From NCBI GenBank assembly GCA_041662485.1, contig JBAZSJ010000016.1, positions 1-64,000 of the forward strand: DNA of 64,000 bases, in the 5' to 3' direction. Position numbers and translations under genes: made by a program. The DNA is from Rariglobus sp041662485 (lineage in GTDB: Bacteria; Verrucomicrobiota; Verrucomicrobiia; Opitutales; Opitutaceae). The notes below the pieces were generated by a model. The model ran no database searches. It had not been told where the DNA came from and was given only the letters and a program-made list of their open reading frames with translations. Positions 28,378-37,036 of the stretch are shown one piece after another; the first letter of the stretch is position 1; the number at the start of each line of letters is the position of its first letter.

Positions 28378-29487
28378 ATGAACCACGCGCCTCTCCTTTG
28401 CCCGACCCGGCCGCCCTCTTTTCCGCGCGCCGGCTTCCACTTGGCTTCCGCCGGAGCGATCCTTTTCAGCCTGTTTTTGACCTGCATGGATGTCTCGGCC
28501 TCCACCAGCGCCGCGACCACGCCCGTCGGCGTCTTCACCGTGACGATCGCCGCCGGCACCGGCACGGGCGCGACCGTTTCGACCGTTTCGTTCCCCCTCG
28601 CCATCGCCGCCGGTTTCTCCGGAGCGATGACCGGACGCATCACCGGCGTGACCGCATCGGGCCTTTCCAACTCCGCGGCCGGCTGGACCGCCGGCGAACT
28701 CTCCGCGGCGGCCGCCCCCTGCCTCATCCAGATCACGAGCGGCCCCGCCCTCGGCCGCACCTTCCTCCTCTCCACCACGACGGCCAATACCGCGACCACC
28801 GTCACCCTAAACGCGGAGGAGGCCGGCTTGATCGACCTCACCACCCTCGGCATCGCCACCGGCGTGGAAACCGGCGACACCTACCGTATCCTCGCCTGTG
28901 ACACGATTTCCTCGGTGTTCGGCACGCCCGAAACCACCGGCGTAAAGGCTGCGAGCGCGCCGGATACCGCCGACAACATCCAGATCCTCTCCGAAGGCAC
29001 CTGGCTGCGCTACTATTACAGCAGCACCTACGCATCCTGGCGGCGCGTGGGCCCCGACACCGCCGCGGCCAATATCCCGCTGCGACCGGACACGCTCATC
29101 CTCTACACCCGGCGCGGCACCACCGACATGAGCATTCCGCTCCTCGGGGCCGCATCCGAAATCACCCGCCGGGCGATCGTCCGCCCAGGCGGCATAACCG
29201 CCCTCGCGTCCGGCTGGCCGGTCTCCGGCACACTCGCAGGCTCCGCCCTCCAGTCCATACCCGGATGGAACGCCGCGAGCGATGTCGCCGGCGCGGACCG
29301 CGTCTGGATCTTGGTCTCCGGAGCGTGGCTGCGCTACTATTACGACGGCGCCAGCTGGAGACGGGTCGGCCCCAACACCGTCGCCGACACCCTCGTCATC
29401 CCCGCAGGCTCCGGCGTCCTCCTCGATAAAATCACCGCGACCGCCTCCGCGTCCACCTTGGTCCAATCCGTTCCCTACGATCTTTAA
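28378..29487 (+). CDS. TIGR02597-type secreted protein
   Basis: A 369-residue protein with an N-terminal signal-like segment (about 18-42; FHLASAGAILFSLFLTCMDV). It is rich in Thr, Ala and Gly and contains two copies of a repeat ending in WLRYYY...WRRVGP (GTWLRYYYSSTYASWRRVGP and GAWLRYYYDGASWRRVGP). This organisation is characteristic of the verrucomicrobial TIGR02597 family, whose function is unknown. It begins a plus-strand set with the PEP-CTERM protein 3 bases downstream and the metzincin. Confidence 0.8.
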   Translation: MNHAPLLCPTRPPSFPRAGFHLASAGAILFSLFLTCMDVSASTSAATTPVGVFTVTIAAGTGTGATVSTVSFPLAIAAGFSGAMTGRITGVTASGLSNSAAGWTAGELSAAAAPCLIQITSGPALGRTFLLSTTTANTATTVTLNAEEAGLIDLTTLGIATGVETGDTYRILACDTISSVFGTPETTGVKAASAPDTADNIQILSEGTWLRYYYSSTYASWRRVGPDTAAANIPLRPDTLILYTRRGTTDMSIPLLGAASEITRRAIVRPGGITALASGWPVSGTLAGSALQSIPGWNAASDVAGADRVWILVSGAWLRYYYDGASWRRVGPNTVADTLVIPAGSGVLLDKITATASASTLVQSVPYDL

Positions 29488-29490
29488 CCT

Positions 29491-30090
29491 ATGAACACCC
29501 TCCGCCTCTCCCTCATCGCCTGCCTCCTTGTTTTTTCAGGCACCGCCCATTGCGCCACGATCACCTTCGGGACCGACGACTACGTCGTTGATACCAACGC
29601 GAGCACCTTTTCCATCTCCTCCCAGAACGCCACCTCGCTCACCCTGTCCGGCTCGGCCCAGTCCGACCTCTACGGCTCTCTGATCAATTCCATCGACTTG
29701 AGCGCCTATGTGTCCGGCTCCGGCCTCTCGGTCGCGCTGACCGCGTCCACCACCTCCACCAGCGACTACAATTTTACCCTTGAGCTGTTTGATGCCGATG
29801 GCGACGGCGTCAAATACACGGGAAACTGGTCTTCGTTCACCGACAGTCTTTCCAGCGTGTCACTCACACTCGCCGGCTACGATCTTGGCGGCGGCGGTGT
29901 TTTCGACGGCGTCGTCTCCACCATCGCCATCTACGGCGGCGGCAGCACCGCCGCTCTCAACATCACCCTCGGTTCGCTCACGTTCGACTCGGCCGCCGTG
30001 CCCGAACCGGCCTCCTGCGCGGCCCTGGCCGGATTCGCCACCTTGGGCGCGGCCCTCTGTCGCCGTCGCCGCCTCGGCTCTCGGCGCTGA
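29491..30090 (+). CDS. PEP-CTERM sorted secreted protein
   Basis: A 199-residue protein with a signal peptide (MNTLRLSLIACLLVFSGTAH) and a C-terminal PEP-CTERM signal: VPEPASCAALAGF followed by a hydrophobic stretch and the basic cluster CRRRRLGSRR. The mature part is a Ser/Thr/Gly-rich beta domain. PEP-CTERM proteins are processed by exosortase (EpsH/XrtA) at the membrane and usually accompany exopolysaccharide systems. No exosortase gene is in the window. Confidence 0.88.
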   Translation: MNTLRLSLIACLLVFSGTAHCATITFGTDDYVVDTNASTFSISSQNATSLTLSGSAQSDLYGSLINSIDLSAYVSGSGLSVALTASTTSTSDYNFTLELFDADGDGVKYTGNWSSFTDSLSSVSLTLAGYDLGGGGVFDGVVSTIAIYGGGSTAALNITLGSLTFDSAAVPEPASCAALAGFATLGAALCRRRRLGSRR

Positions 30091-30118
30091 GCGCCGCCGC
30101 TTTCGTGCGGCCCTCTGA

Positions 30119-32554
30119 ATGAAATCCCTCCGCTATCTTCTCCCAGCGCTCATGCTGGGCGGCTTGGCCGCCGCCTGGCTCCTTCCCCGGCCCTCCGCCA
30201 CGAGTCACAGTGCGCCGCCCTCCATCCCATCCGTCGCCCTCCCCGCCGATGCCCGGGCAGTCTCTCCCGGCGCCCCTCTCTATGCCGTGTCCGCGCCCGG
30301 CGAGGGACAACCACCGCTCCCCTCGGAAGGCGGCGAACCCGCCAAGGCCGACCTGGTCAAACGCTGGGCGACGATCACCGATCTCCGCCTCCCCGCCAAG
30401 TTCGTCGCGGACGATATCATGCTCTTGCCGCTCATGGAGGGACGAACCGTCGTCGGCCGCATCCACCTCGCGGAACCGGTTGCGGACGGCGGCGTGCGCC
30501 TGGCCGGCTCTCTCGACGAAGGCGGTTCGTTTGCCCTGGTGGCGCAAGGCTCCTCGCTCACCGGCCTGATCATCCCGAAAAAGTCGTCGGTCGCCTACGT
30601 GCTGGCCCGCGGTTCCGACGGCAAAACCTACCTCCTCGAAAAAGCGACCGACGCCCTGCTTTGCGTCAATCTTCCGCCCCTCGACCTTGCTCGCGCCGCC
30701 GCCGCCCCGCCCGCGACCGCCGAGGCGACCGCGACCGCGGCATCGACCGCCACGGCGACCGTTCCCGTGCTCAGCAGCCGCCCCTCCGCGACCACGGTCA
30801 TCTATCTGGACTTCGACGGCGAGACCGTGACCGACGCTCTCTGGAACGGCGGCACCACCATCACCGCCGCCGCCAGCGGCCTCTCCAGCGCGCAGATCAC
30901 CGAGGTCTGGCGCCGCGTCGCCGAGGACTACAAGTCCTTCAACATCGACGTCACCACCGACCTCTCCCGCTACAACGCCGTCTCCGCCACCTATCGCATG
31001 CGCTGCATCGTCACCGGCGACGACTGGTATTACACCGCCTATGGCCAGTCGGTCGGCGGTGTCGCCTATGTGGGCTCATGGAAATACGCCGGCTCGACCC
31101 AATACAGCAACGGCACCGCCTATGTCTTCAGCGGCACGATCCCCTGCTGGGTCTTCGCCGGCAACCTCGCCTCCACCGCCCGCTATGTCGCCGAGGCCGC
31201 CTCCCACGAAGTCGGCCACACCCTCGGCCTCTCCCACGACGGGTTGAAAAACTCCTCCGGCGCGACCACCGATGCGTATTACTACGGCCGGGGCAGCGGC
31301 AACACCGGCTGGGCCCCCATCATGGGCGTCGGCTACTACAAGAACCTGGTCCAGTTCAGCAAGGGCGAATACTCCGACGACTCCAGCGGCTCCATCCTCT
31401 ACGCCAACAACACCGAAAACGACCTGTCCATCATCGCCACCAACAGCGGCCGCTACTCCAACCACGTTTCCTATCTGACGGACGCCGTCTCCTCCACCAC
31501 CGCCTCCGCGACCGCCCTCACCTTCACCTCCGCCACCGCCATCGACACCATCGGGCTCATCGAGAAAACCGGGGACATCGACATATATAAATTCACCGCC
31601 TCCCCCGGCGCCTACACCTTCAGCCTGGTCTCCGAGGACTCCTTGATCGCCGCTCTTCAAAACGCCGACACCTCCCTCGCCCTCTACGACGCCTCCGGTG
31701 CCCTGCTCTCCTCCGCCGACCCGCAATCCTCCCTGCTTCCCTCGCTCACCGCGACGCTTTCCTCCGGCACCTACTACCTGAAAGTCACGGGAGCCGGCGA
31801 AGGTTCCACCACCTCAGGCTACTACGCCAGCGGTTACTCCAACTACGGCAGCATCGGCCGCTACGAAATCACCGGCGCCGCCGTGCTCGCCCCCGTCATC
31901 ACCAGCGCCCTCACCGCCACCGGCGCCGTCGGCTCCTCCTTCACCTACACGATCACCGCCGACAACACCCCGACCGCCTTCGCCGCCACCTCGCTTCCCT
32001 CCGGACTCGCGCTCGAAACCTCCACCGGCGTCATCAGCGGCACGCCCGCCGTCTCGGGTGAATTCTCCATCACGCTCTCCGCCACCAATACCGGCGGCAC
32101 CGGCACCGCCACCCTCGCCCTGACCATCCAGACCGCGCTCGCCGCCTGGATGAGCGAACAAGGCATCACCGACCTCTCTTCCGACGCCGACGGCGACCAC
32201 GTCTCCAGCCTCCTCGAATACGCCTTCGGCCTCGATCCCGCCTCCGCCGACACCTCCGGGCTGCCCGCCGCCAGCCTCGTGACCGTCGGCGATGTCGGCT
32301 ACCTCGCGCTCACCTTCGCCATTCCCTCCGGCCGCGACACGCTCGCCTACCAAGTCCAGCTCTCGACCGATCTCTCTACCTGGAGCAACGGCCACTCCTA
32401 CGGCTCCGGCGCGGACAACACCGGCGCCCTCCCCACCGTGGAAGTTTCGGACACGACCCGGAGCGATTCCAGCCGGCTCATCACCGTGCGCTCCGCCACC
32501 TCCGGCGCCGACCAGCCCAAAGCCTTCCTCCGCGTCAAAGTCGTCGCCCCCTGA
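30119..32554 (+). CDS. Secreted metzincin-type metalloprotease
   Basis: An 811-residue secreted protein with an N-terminal signal segment (MKSLRYLLPALMLGGLAAAW). The catalytic domain (about 220-460) has the zinc motif HEVGHTLGLSH (His363, Glu364, His367, His373) and, downstream, a Met-turn-like PIMGVGYY, the hallmarks of metzincins (reprolysin-like). A bacterial pre-peptidase C-terminal beta domain (about 480-585; GDIDIYKFTASPGAYTFSLV) and an Ig-like putative-Ig (He_PIG) domain (about 590-670; ITSALTATGAVGSSFTYTIT) follow, then a C-terminal region without a PEP-CTERM tail. Last of three secreted genes in the cluster. Confidence 0.88.
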   Translation: MKSLRYLLPALMLGGLAAAWLLPRPSATSHSAPPSIPSVALPADARAVSPGAPLYAVSAPGEGQPPLPSEGGEPAKADLVKRWATITDLRLPAKFVADDIMLLPLMEGRTVVGRIHLAEPVADGGVRLAGSLDEGGSFALVAQGSSLTGLIIPKKSSVAYVLARGSDGKTYLLEKATDALLCVNLPPLDLARAAAAPPATAEATATAASTATATVPVLSSRPSATTVIYLDFDGETVTDALWNGGTTITAAASGLSSAQITEVWRRVAEDYKSFNIDVTTDLSRYNAVSATYRMRCIVTGDDWYYTAYGQSVGGVAYVGSWKYAGSTQYSNGTAYVFSGTIPCWVFAGNLASTARYVAEAASHEVGHTLGLSHDGLKNSSGATTDAYYYGRGSGNTGWAPIMGVGYYKNLVQFSKGEYSDDSSGSILYANNTENDLSIIATNSGRYSNHVSYLTDAVSSTTASATALTFTSATAIDTIGLIEKTGDIDIYKFTASPGAYTFSLVSEDSLIAALQNADTSLALYDASGALLSSADPQSSLLPSLTATLSSGTYYLKVTGAGEGSTTSGYYASGYSNYGSIGRYEITGAAVLAPVITSALTATGAVGSSFTYTITADNTPTAFAATSLPSGLALETSTGVISGTPAVSGEFSITLSATNTGGTGTATLALTIQTALAAWMSEQGITDLSSDADGDHVSSLLEYAFGLDPASADTSGLPAASLVTVGDVGYLALTFAIPSGRDTLAYQVQLSTDLSTWSNGHSYGSGADNTGALPTVEVSDTTRSDSSRLITVRSATSGADQPKAFLRVKVVAP

Positions 32555-32589
32555 CGCCTCCATAAACGCCACCTCTCCACAATCGGCCA

Positions 32590-32660
32590 GCCCATCGGCA
32601 AACAGCATTTCCTCGCGCTTTCTCCGAAACCAGCGTTGCGCCCCGTCGACCACTTGCTCG
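32590..32660. repeat. Direct repeat, left copy
   Basis: A segment beginning CCCATCGGCAA and containing CGCGCTTTCTCCGAAACCAG then CGTTGCGCCCC recurs at 33200-33268. The two copies share an exact 31-base core and weaker similarity for about 25 bases before and 15 after. They bracket the DUF2622-like gene. Confidence 0.75.
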
Positions 32661-32756
32661 CGATGATCGGAATCGCGGCCCCGACTTGTCGGGGTAAACT
32701 GTAAAGCCGCCTGCCATCGGAGGACTACCGATACGGAACTCTGGCTCCAAGGAGCC

Positions 32757-33062
32757 TTATTCTTCTCTTTTTGTGAGCCCGCCCCAGGTGATGCCCTTCG
32801 ATTCCGAAACTATGATCGAGTATTTTCTCTTCAGCTTGTTCGCGATTCTCATCGCCGCGGCGATCACCTCGTCCCGATTGAGTTCGGTCTCGATGAAATA
32901 TTCGGCCGTGGGCAGGTAGTAGGTGGCCGGCTCGGCGCTGGTAATCGTCCGCGAAAAGCCCCCCTCGGCCATGAGGTCGTTGAGCCCTTCGTATAGGGTG
33001 GATGCGGTTTCACCGTGGAATTCGATACGCGCAAGAAACTCTTTTTTTTCGGGGGTTGTCAT
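32757..33062 (-). CDS. Small DUF2622-like protein
   Basis: A 101-residue cytoplasmic protein. The start at 33062 (MTTPEKKEFLARIEFHGETA) is preferred to the longer frame. The pattern L-x-GFSRTITS, YYLPTAEY and I-I-V-x-ESKGITWGGL resembles DUF2622, a family of small proteins common on mobile elements; its function is not established. The gene is alone on the minus strand between two direct repeats and next to a restriction-modification gene, which suggests a mobile cassette. Confidence 0.6.
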   Translation of the reverse strand: MTTPEKKEFLARIEFHGETASTLYEGLNDLMAEGGFSRTITSAEPATYYLPTAEYFIETELNRDEVIAAAMRIANKLKRKYSIIVSESKGITWGGLTKREE

Positions 33063-33199
33063 AGGTTCAACGTTAAGGCGTGCGATTCTGGCGCGGGCCT
33101 CGGGAGCCCTCCGAGGACAGCGCGGCAAGACTAGGAGCACCGGGACTCGACGCGCAAACGTGATTTATGAAATCAACGCCGCCTCGCCATACTCGTCCA

Positions 33200-33268
33200 A
33201 CCCATCGGCAACCGCATCCGTCGCGCTTTCTCCGAAACCAGCGTTGCGCCCCGCCCGCCGCTTGCTCA
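33200..33268. repeat. Direct repeat, right copy
   Basis: Partner of the repeat at 32590-32660. It ends about 14 bases before the start codon of the restriction-modification gene, so it could also carry that gene's promoter or ribosome-binding region; the left copy lies just after the metzincin gene. Confidence 0.75.
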
Positions 33269-33281
33269 CAACCGTTTGCAC

Positions 33282-36200
33282 ATGGCCCTACCCGCCGAGA
33301 TCGCCGCCCTCATCGAAACCTTCGCCGCCAACGAGGCCGACTACACGGCCCCCGAATTCAAAGAGGCCCAGGTCCGCCAGCAGTTCATTGATCCGTTCTT
33401 CGCCGCGCTCGGCTGGGATGTCGCCAACACCGCCGGTTACGCCGAAGCCTACAAGGAGGTCATCCACGAGGATGCCATCAAGATCGGTGGCGAGACCAAG
33501 GCCCCCGACTACTCCTTCCGCATCGGCGGCAACCGCAAGTTTTTCGTCGAGGCCAAAAAACCCTCCGTTTCCCTCAAGGACAATCCCGAGCCCGCCTTCC
33601 AGCTCCGTCGCTACTCATGGACGGTTAAACTCCCCCTCGGCATCCTCACCGATTTTCAGGAGTTCGCGATCTACGACACCCGCGTAAAACCCGTCGCCTC
33701 CGACAAAACCTCCGTCGCCCGCCTCTTTTACTGCCGCTACGACGAACTGGAGAAACACTGGGACTTCATCGTCGACACCTTCTCCAAGGAAGCCGTCCTC
33801 AAGGGCTCCTTCGACAAATACGCCGCCGCCACCAAGGGCAAACGCGGCTCCATCACGGTGGACGAAGCCTTCCTCAAAGAGATCGAGAACTGGCGCGACC
33901 TCCTTGCCCGCAACCTCGCCCTGCGCAACCCCGCTCTCGATACCCGCGGCCTCAACTTCGCAGTCCAGCGCACCATCGACCGCATCGTCTTCCTCCGCAT
34001 CGCCGAGGATCGCGGCAACGAACCGTTTGGCCAACTCCAGGCCCTCCTCGGTGCCCTTTCCGCCAAGGACAACGACGACACGCTGGACGAAGATCCCGCC
34101 GCCTACGGTGGTGGCGGCAAGCCCAAGCGCCCGCCCACCATCTACCCGCGCCTCGTCCAGATTTTTGAAAAGGCCGACTACCGCTACAACTCCGGCCTCT
34201 TCCACTTCGCCAAAGACACCGACTGCGCCGAGACGCCCGACACCCTCACCCCCGGCCTCCACATCGACGATGCCGTCCTCAAGGAAATCCTCGGCTCCCT
34301 CTATTACCCCAAGAGTTCCTACGCGTTCGGCTACCTCCCTGCCTACATCCTCGGTCACGTTTATGAGCAGTTCCTCGGCAAGGTCATCCGCCTCACCGAC
34401 GGTCACCAGGCCAAGGTCGAGGAAAAACCCGAGGTGCGCAAAGCCGGCGGCGTTTACTACACGCCCCAATATATCGTGGACTACATCGTCCAGAAAACCG
34501 TCGGCCCGCTCGTGGATGGCAAGACGCCCAAGCAGCTCGAAACCCTCGCCGTGCTCGATCCCGCGTGCGGCTCCGGCACCTTCCTCCTCGGCGCGTATGA
34601 TTACCTGCTCAAGTGGTATCTCGACTATTACAGCGCCAACACCCCGGAAAAGTGGGCCAAGCAAGCCCGCCTCTACGAAACCGCCCCGAACGCCCATGTA
34701 GCCCTGACCGCTGGTCAGGGTCCTAAACCAACCACCCCCGCCCGCTCCTGGTCCCTGACGACCGCCGAGCGCAAACGCATCCTCCTCGCCCACATTCACG
34801 GGGTGGATATCGACAGCCAGGCCGTCGAGGTGACGAAACTCTCGCTCCTGCTCAAAGTCCTCGAAGGCGAACGCCGCGAGTTCCAGGGCCGCACCCGCGA
34901 GATGAGCGCCGTGCTGCCCGACCTCAGTCAAAACATCCGGTGCGGCAACAGCCTCATCGGCCACGATTTTTATCAACAACCCGACCTGCCCACCCTCGAC
35001 GCCGAGGCCAAATACAAGCTGAACACCTTCGAGTGGAAAGACGGCTTCCCCGAGGTGATGAAACGCGGCGGCTTCGACGCCGTGATCGGCAATCCGCCGT
35101 ATATCCGCATCCAAACGATGCTGGAAACGTCGCCGGACAGTGTCGGTTACCTATCGAAACTGTATAAATCCGCCGCTGCCGGAAATTACGACATCTACGT
35201 CTGCTTTGTGGAGCGTGCCCTCGCCTTGCTCAACAAGCACGGACTCACCGGCTACATCCTGCCGCATAAATTCTTCAACGCCCAATATGGGCAACCCCTC
35301 CGTGAGTTAGCCGCCGCTGGGAAAAATCTGCGCGAAATCATCCACTTCGGGCATCAACAAATCTTCGCCGGCGCTACGACCTACACCTGCCTGCTCTTTC
35401 TGCAAAAGGCCCCCGCGAAGACATTCCAGTATCAAACCATCGAAGACCTTGATGCGTGGCGGCAAGGTGCCGCTGCTCCCGCTGGCGAAGTCTCAGCGAC
35501 CAAAGCCACGTCAGACGATTGGGTCTTTGTTGCCGGCTCGGGCGGTGCGTTGCTCGACCGACTCTGCGCCATCCCGACCAAACTCGAAGATGTCACCACC
35601 CGTATTTTCCAAGGCCTCAAAACCAGCGCCGATAAAATCTATATCCTCGAAGAGAAGAGCCGTAACAAAAGTCTCGTCACCGCCTACTCGCCTCAACTCG
35701 AAAAAGACGTGGTGCTGGAAGCCAGCCTGCTGCACCCACTCATCAAAGGCGGCGACAGTCGCCGCTACTGCCTGTCGCGCACGAATCGTCTGATTCTCTT
35801 CCCCTACGCTCCCGACACCAGCGGCAATACCAAACTCATCGACGCTGCGAAGCTCTCGGCCAATTACCCCAAAACGTGGGCCTACCTGAACGCGAACAAA
35901 GCATATTTGGAGGCAAGAGAAGATGAACGCTTCAAGGGACCGGCATGGTATCAATTCGGCCGTGGCCAAGCACTCGACGTCATGCCGCTGCCCAAGGTGT
36001 TTACTCCCGACATCGCCCCATTGCCCGCGTTCAGCTATGATGACAAAGGCGACGCCTTTTTCACCGGCGGTGTTTCGGGCGGTTACGGCCTTTTGTTCAA
36101 ACCGGGCATCAACCCCAAGGTGATCCTGGCCCTCCTAAACAGTCGCATCCTCGGCTGGATCATCGCCCAAACGGCTACCCAGATGCGCGGCGGCTATTAT

Positions 36201-36473
36201 AGTTTCGAAGCCCGCTTCATCCGTTCACTGCCGATTATCAAGCCGGACAAGAAAACGTCCGACAAAATCCTCAGCGCCGTCGACACGCTTATATCCCTGC
36301 ACCGCGTCCAAGCCGCCACACAGACGCCCCACGAAAAAGACGCCCTCGCCAACCAAATCACCGCCACCGACCGCCAGATCGACGCCCTCGTCTATCAACT
36401 CTACGGGCTCACCCCCGAAGAAATCGCCCTCGTCGAAAAAACGACTTCCAAAGCCGTCACCCATGATGAATAG
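33282..36473 (+). CDS. Type IIG-like restriction-modification enzyme (Eco57I type)
   Basis: A 1063-residue fused nuclease-methyltransferase. The N-terminal PD-(D/E)xK nuclease has Asp76 (APDYSF) and Glu90/Lys92 (FFVEAKK). The N6-adenine methyltransferase domain has motif I DPACGSGTF near residue 426 and motif IV NPPY near 604. The C-terminal part (about 750-1000) is a TaqI-like target-recognition domain. One protein would both cleave and methylate DNA; no separate subunit is present. The start is the ATG at 33282. A palindromic repeat is embedded in frame at 34698-34723. A truncated gene overlaps its stop codon. Confidence 0.9.
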   Translation: MALPAEIAALIETFAANEADYTAPEFKEAQVRQQFIDPFFAALGWDVANTAGYAEAYKEVIHEDAIKIGGETKAPDYSFRIGGNRKFFVEAKKPSVSLKDNPEPAFQLRRYSWTVKLPLGILTDFQEFAIYDTRVKPVASDKTSVARLFYCRYDELEKHWDFIVDTFSKEAVLKGSFDKYAAATKGKRGSITVDEAFLKEIENWRDLLARNLALRNPALDTRGLNFAVQRTIDRIVFLRIAEDRGNEPFGQLQALLGALSAKDNDDTLDEDPAAYGGGGKPKRPPTIYPRLVQIFEKADYRYNSGLFHFAKDTDCAETPDTLTPGLHIDDAVLKEILGSLYYPKSSYAFGYLPAYILGHVYEQFLGKVIRLTDGHQAKVEEKPEVRKAGGVYYTPQYIVDYIVQKTVGPLVDGKTPKQLETLAVLDPACGSGTFLLGAYDYLLKWYLDYYSANTPEKWAKQARLYETAPNAHVALTAGQGPKPTTPARSWSLTTAERKRILLAHIHGVDIDSQAVEVTKLSLLLKVLEGERREFQGRTREMSAVLPDLSQNIRCGNSLIGHDFYQQPDLPTLDAEAKYKLNTFEWKDGFPEVMKRGGFDAVIGNPPYIRIQTMLETSPDSVGYLSKLYKSAAAGNYDIYVCFVERALALLNKHGLTGYILPHKFFNAQYGQPLRELAAAGKNLREIIHFGHQQIFAGATTYTCLLFLQKAPAKTFQYQTIEDLDAWRQGAAAPAGEVSATKATSDDWVFVAGSGGALLDRLCAIPTKLEDVTTRIFQGLKTSADKIYILEEKSRNKSLVTAYSPQLEKDVVLEASLLHPLIKGGDSRRYCLSRTNRLILFPYAPDTSGNTKLIDAAKLSANYPKTWAYLNANKAYLEAREDERFKGPAWYQFGRGQALDVMPLPKVFTPDIAPLPAFSYDDKGDAFFTGGVSGGYGLLFKPGINPKVILALLNSRILGWIIAQTATQMRGGYYSFEARFIRSLPIIKPDKKTSDKILSAVDTLISLHRVQAATQTPHEKDALANQITATDRQIDALVYQLYGLTPEEIALVEKTTSKAVTHDE
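34698..34723. repeat. GTAG palindrome inside the restriction-modification gene
   Basis: GTAGCCCTGACCGCTGGTCA then GGGTCC is a hairpin-forming repeat related to GTAGGCCCGACCGTTGGTCG at 5146. It is read in frame as part of HVALTAGQGPKP (about residues 472-483), between methyltransferase motifs I and IV, without breaking the frame. Confidence 0.65.
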
Positions 36474-36600
36474 CGAAGCTAGTAAAACGTGCTTGGTCTT
36501 AATGCCCTTAGCCAAGACTTACCGCGAAGTATATGATCAGGTCTACAAGCCCACATGTCACGTCCTTGGATACAAGTGCTGGCGTGTGGATGAATCACCC
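36463..36600 (+). pseudogene. Truncated TIR-like / nucleoside deoxyribosyltransferase-like gene
   Basis: Starting at an ATG that overlaps the end of the restriction-modification gene, the frame encodes KTCLVLMPLAKTYREVYDQV and then YKPTCHVLGYKCWRVDE. This matches the N-terminus of a widespread family beginning CFV(I/L)MPF...VY..VYKPA.E..G....R.DE, related to TIR-like nucleotide-processing and deoxyribosyltransferase proteins. Similarity stops near 36600 exactly where a palindromic repeat begins; the open frame to 36762 is repeat-derived. Only about 46 of an expected 150 or more residues remain. Overlap with the restriction gene suggests the two were once co-expressed. Confidence 0.6.
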
Positions 36601-36601
36601 A

Positions 36602-37036
36602 CCATAGGGACGGCGCTTGCGCCGTGCCGGTTCGAGGTTGTCGGGCCTGCCGAGGCATGGCGCAAGCGCCAGCCCTACACGGGCAGGAAGAGGCGGCGTG
36701 ATGAACCTGATTTCAGGAGTTCCGTTATCCCGTCCGCCATCAGTGATAATCAGTGCCCGTAAGTGGTTAAGTCCTTCTGGAGCTTCCGATCTTCTCGTCT
36801 CGCCGTCTTCTCCCCGGCGGCATCAGCCGCCCCTCCGCCCAATCGTGGAGGCCATTGGCCGGAGCCGCTCCCAGAGACGGAGCGCGGCAGCGCGTAGATG
36901 GCTACAGCATGTAGCCCCGAAGCAGCAGCGCAGTGGGTGACTGACGGCGGGCGCCCATTGGGCGACGGCAGAAACAATCGCCCCATTGGGCGATTCCATT
37001 AGTGGTCAATCACTCCGATTCCGACTCTCCACGCTT
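36602..37036. other. Intergenic region made of several repeats, no intact gene
   Basis: Contains a hairpin pair from 36602 to 36680 (GGGACGGCGCTTGCGCCGTG and, inverted, GGCGCAAGCGCCAGCCC), a CAGTGATAATCAGTGCCCGT type simple repeat near 36741, a block of imperfect palindromes about 36860-36945, and paired CGCCCATTGGGCGA motifs (36954-36997). No coding signal is seen beyond the truncated gene. Confidence 0.65.

Noticed and set aside
36600..36762. C-terminal continuation of the truncated TIR-like frame
   Set aside because: These codons lie in a palindromic repeat and show no similarity to the family; they are read-through of repeat sequence.
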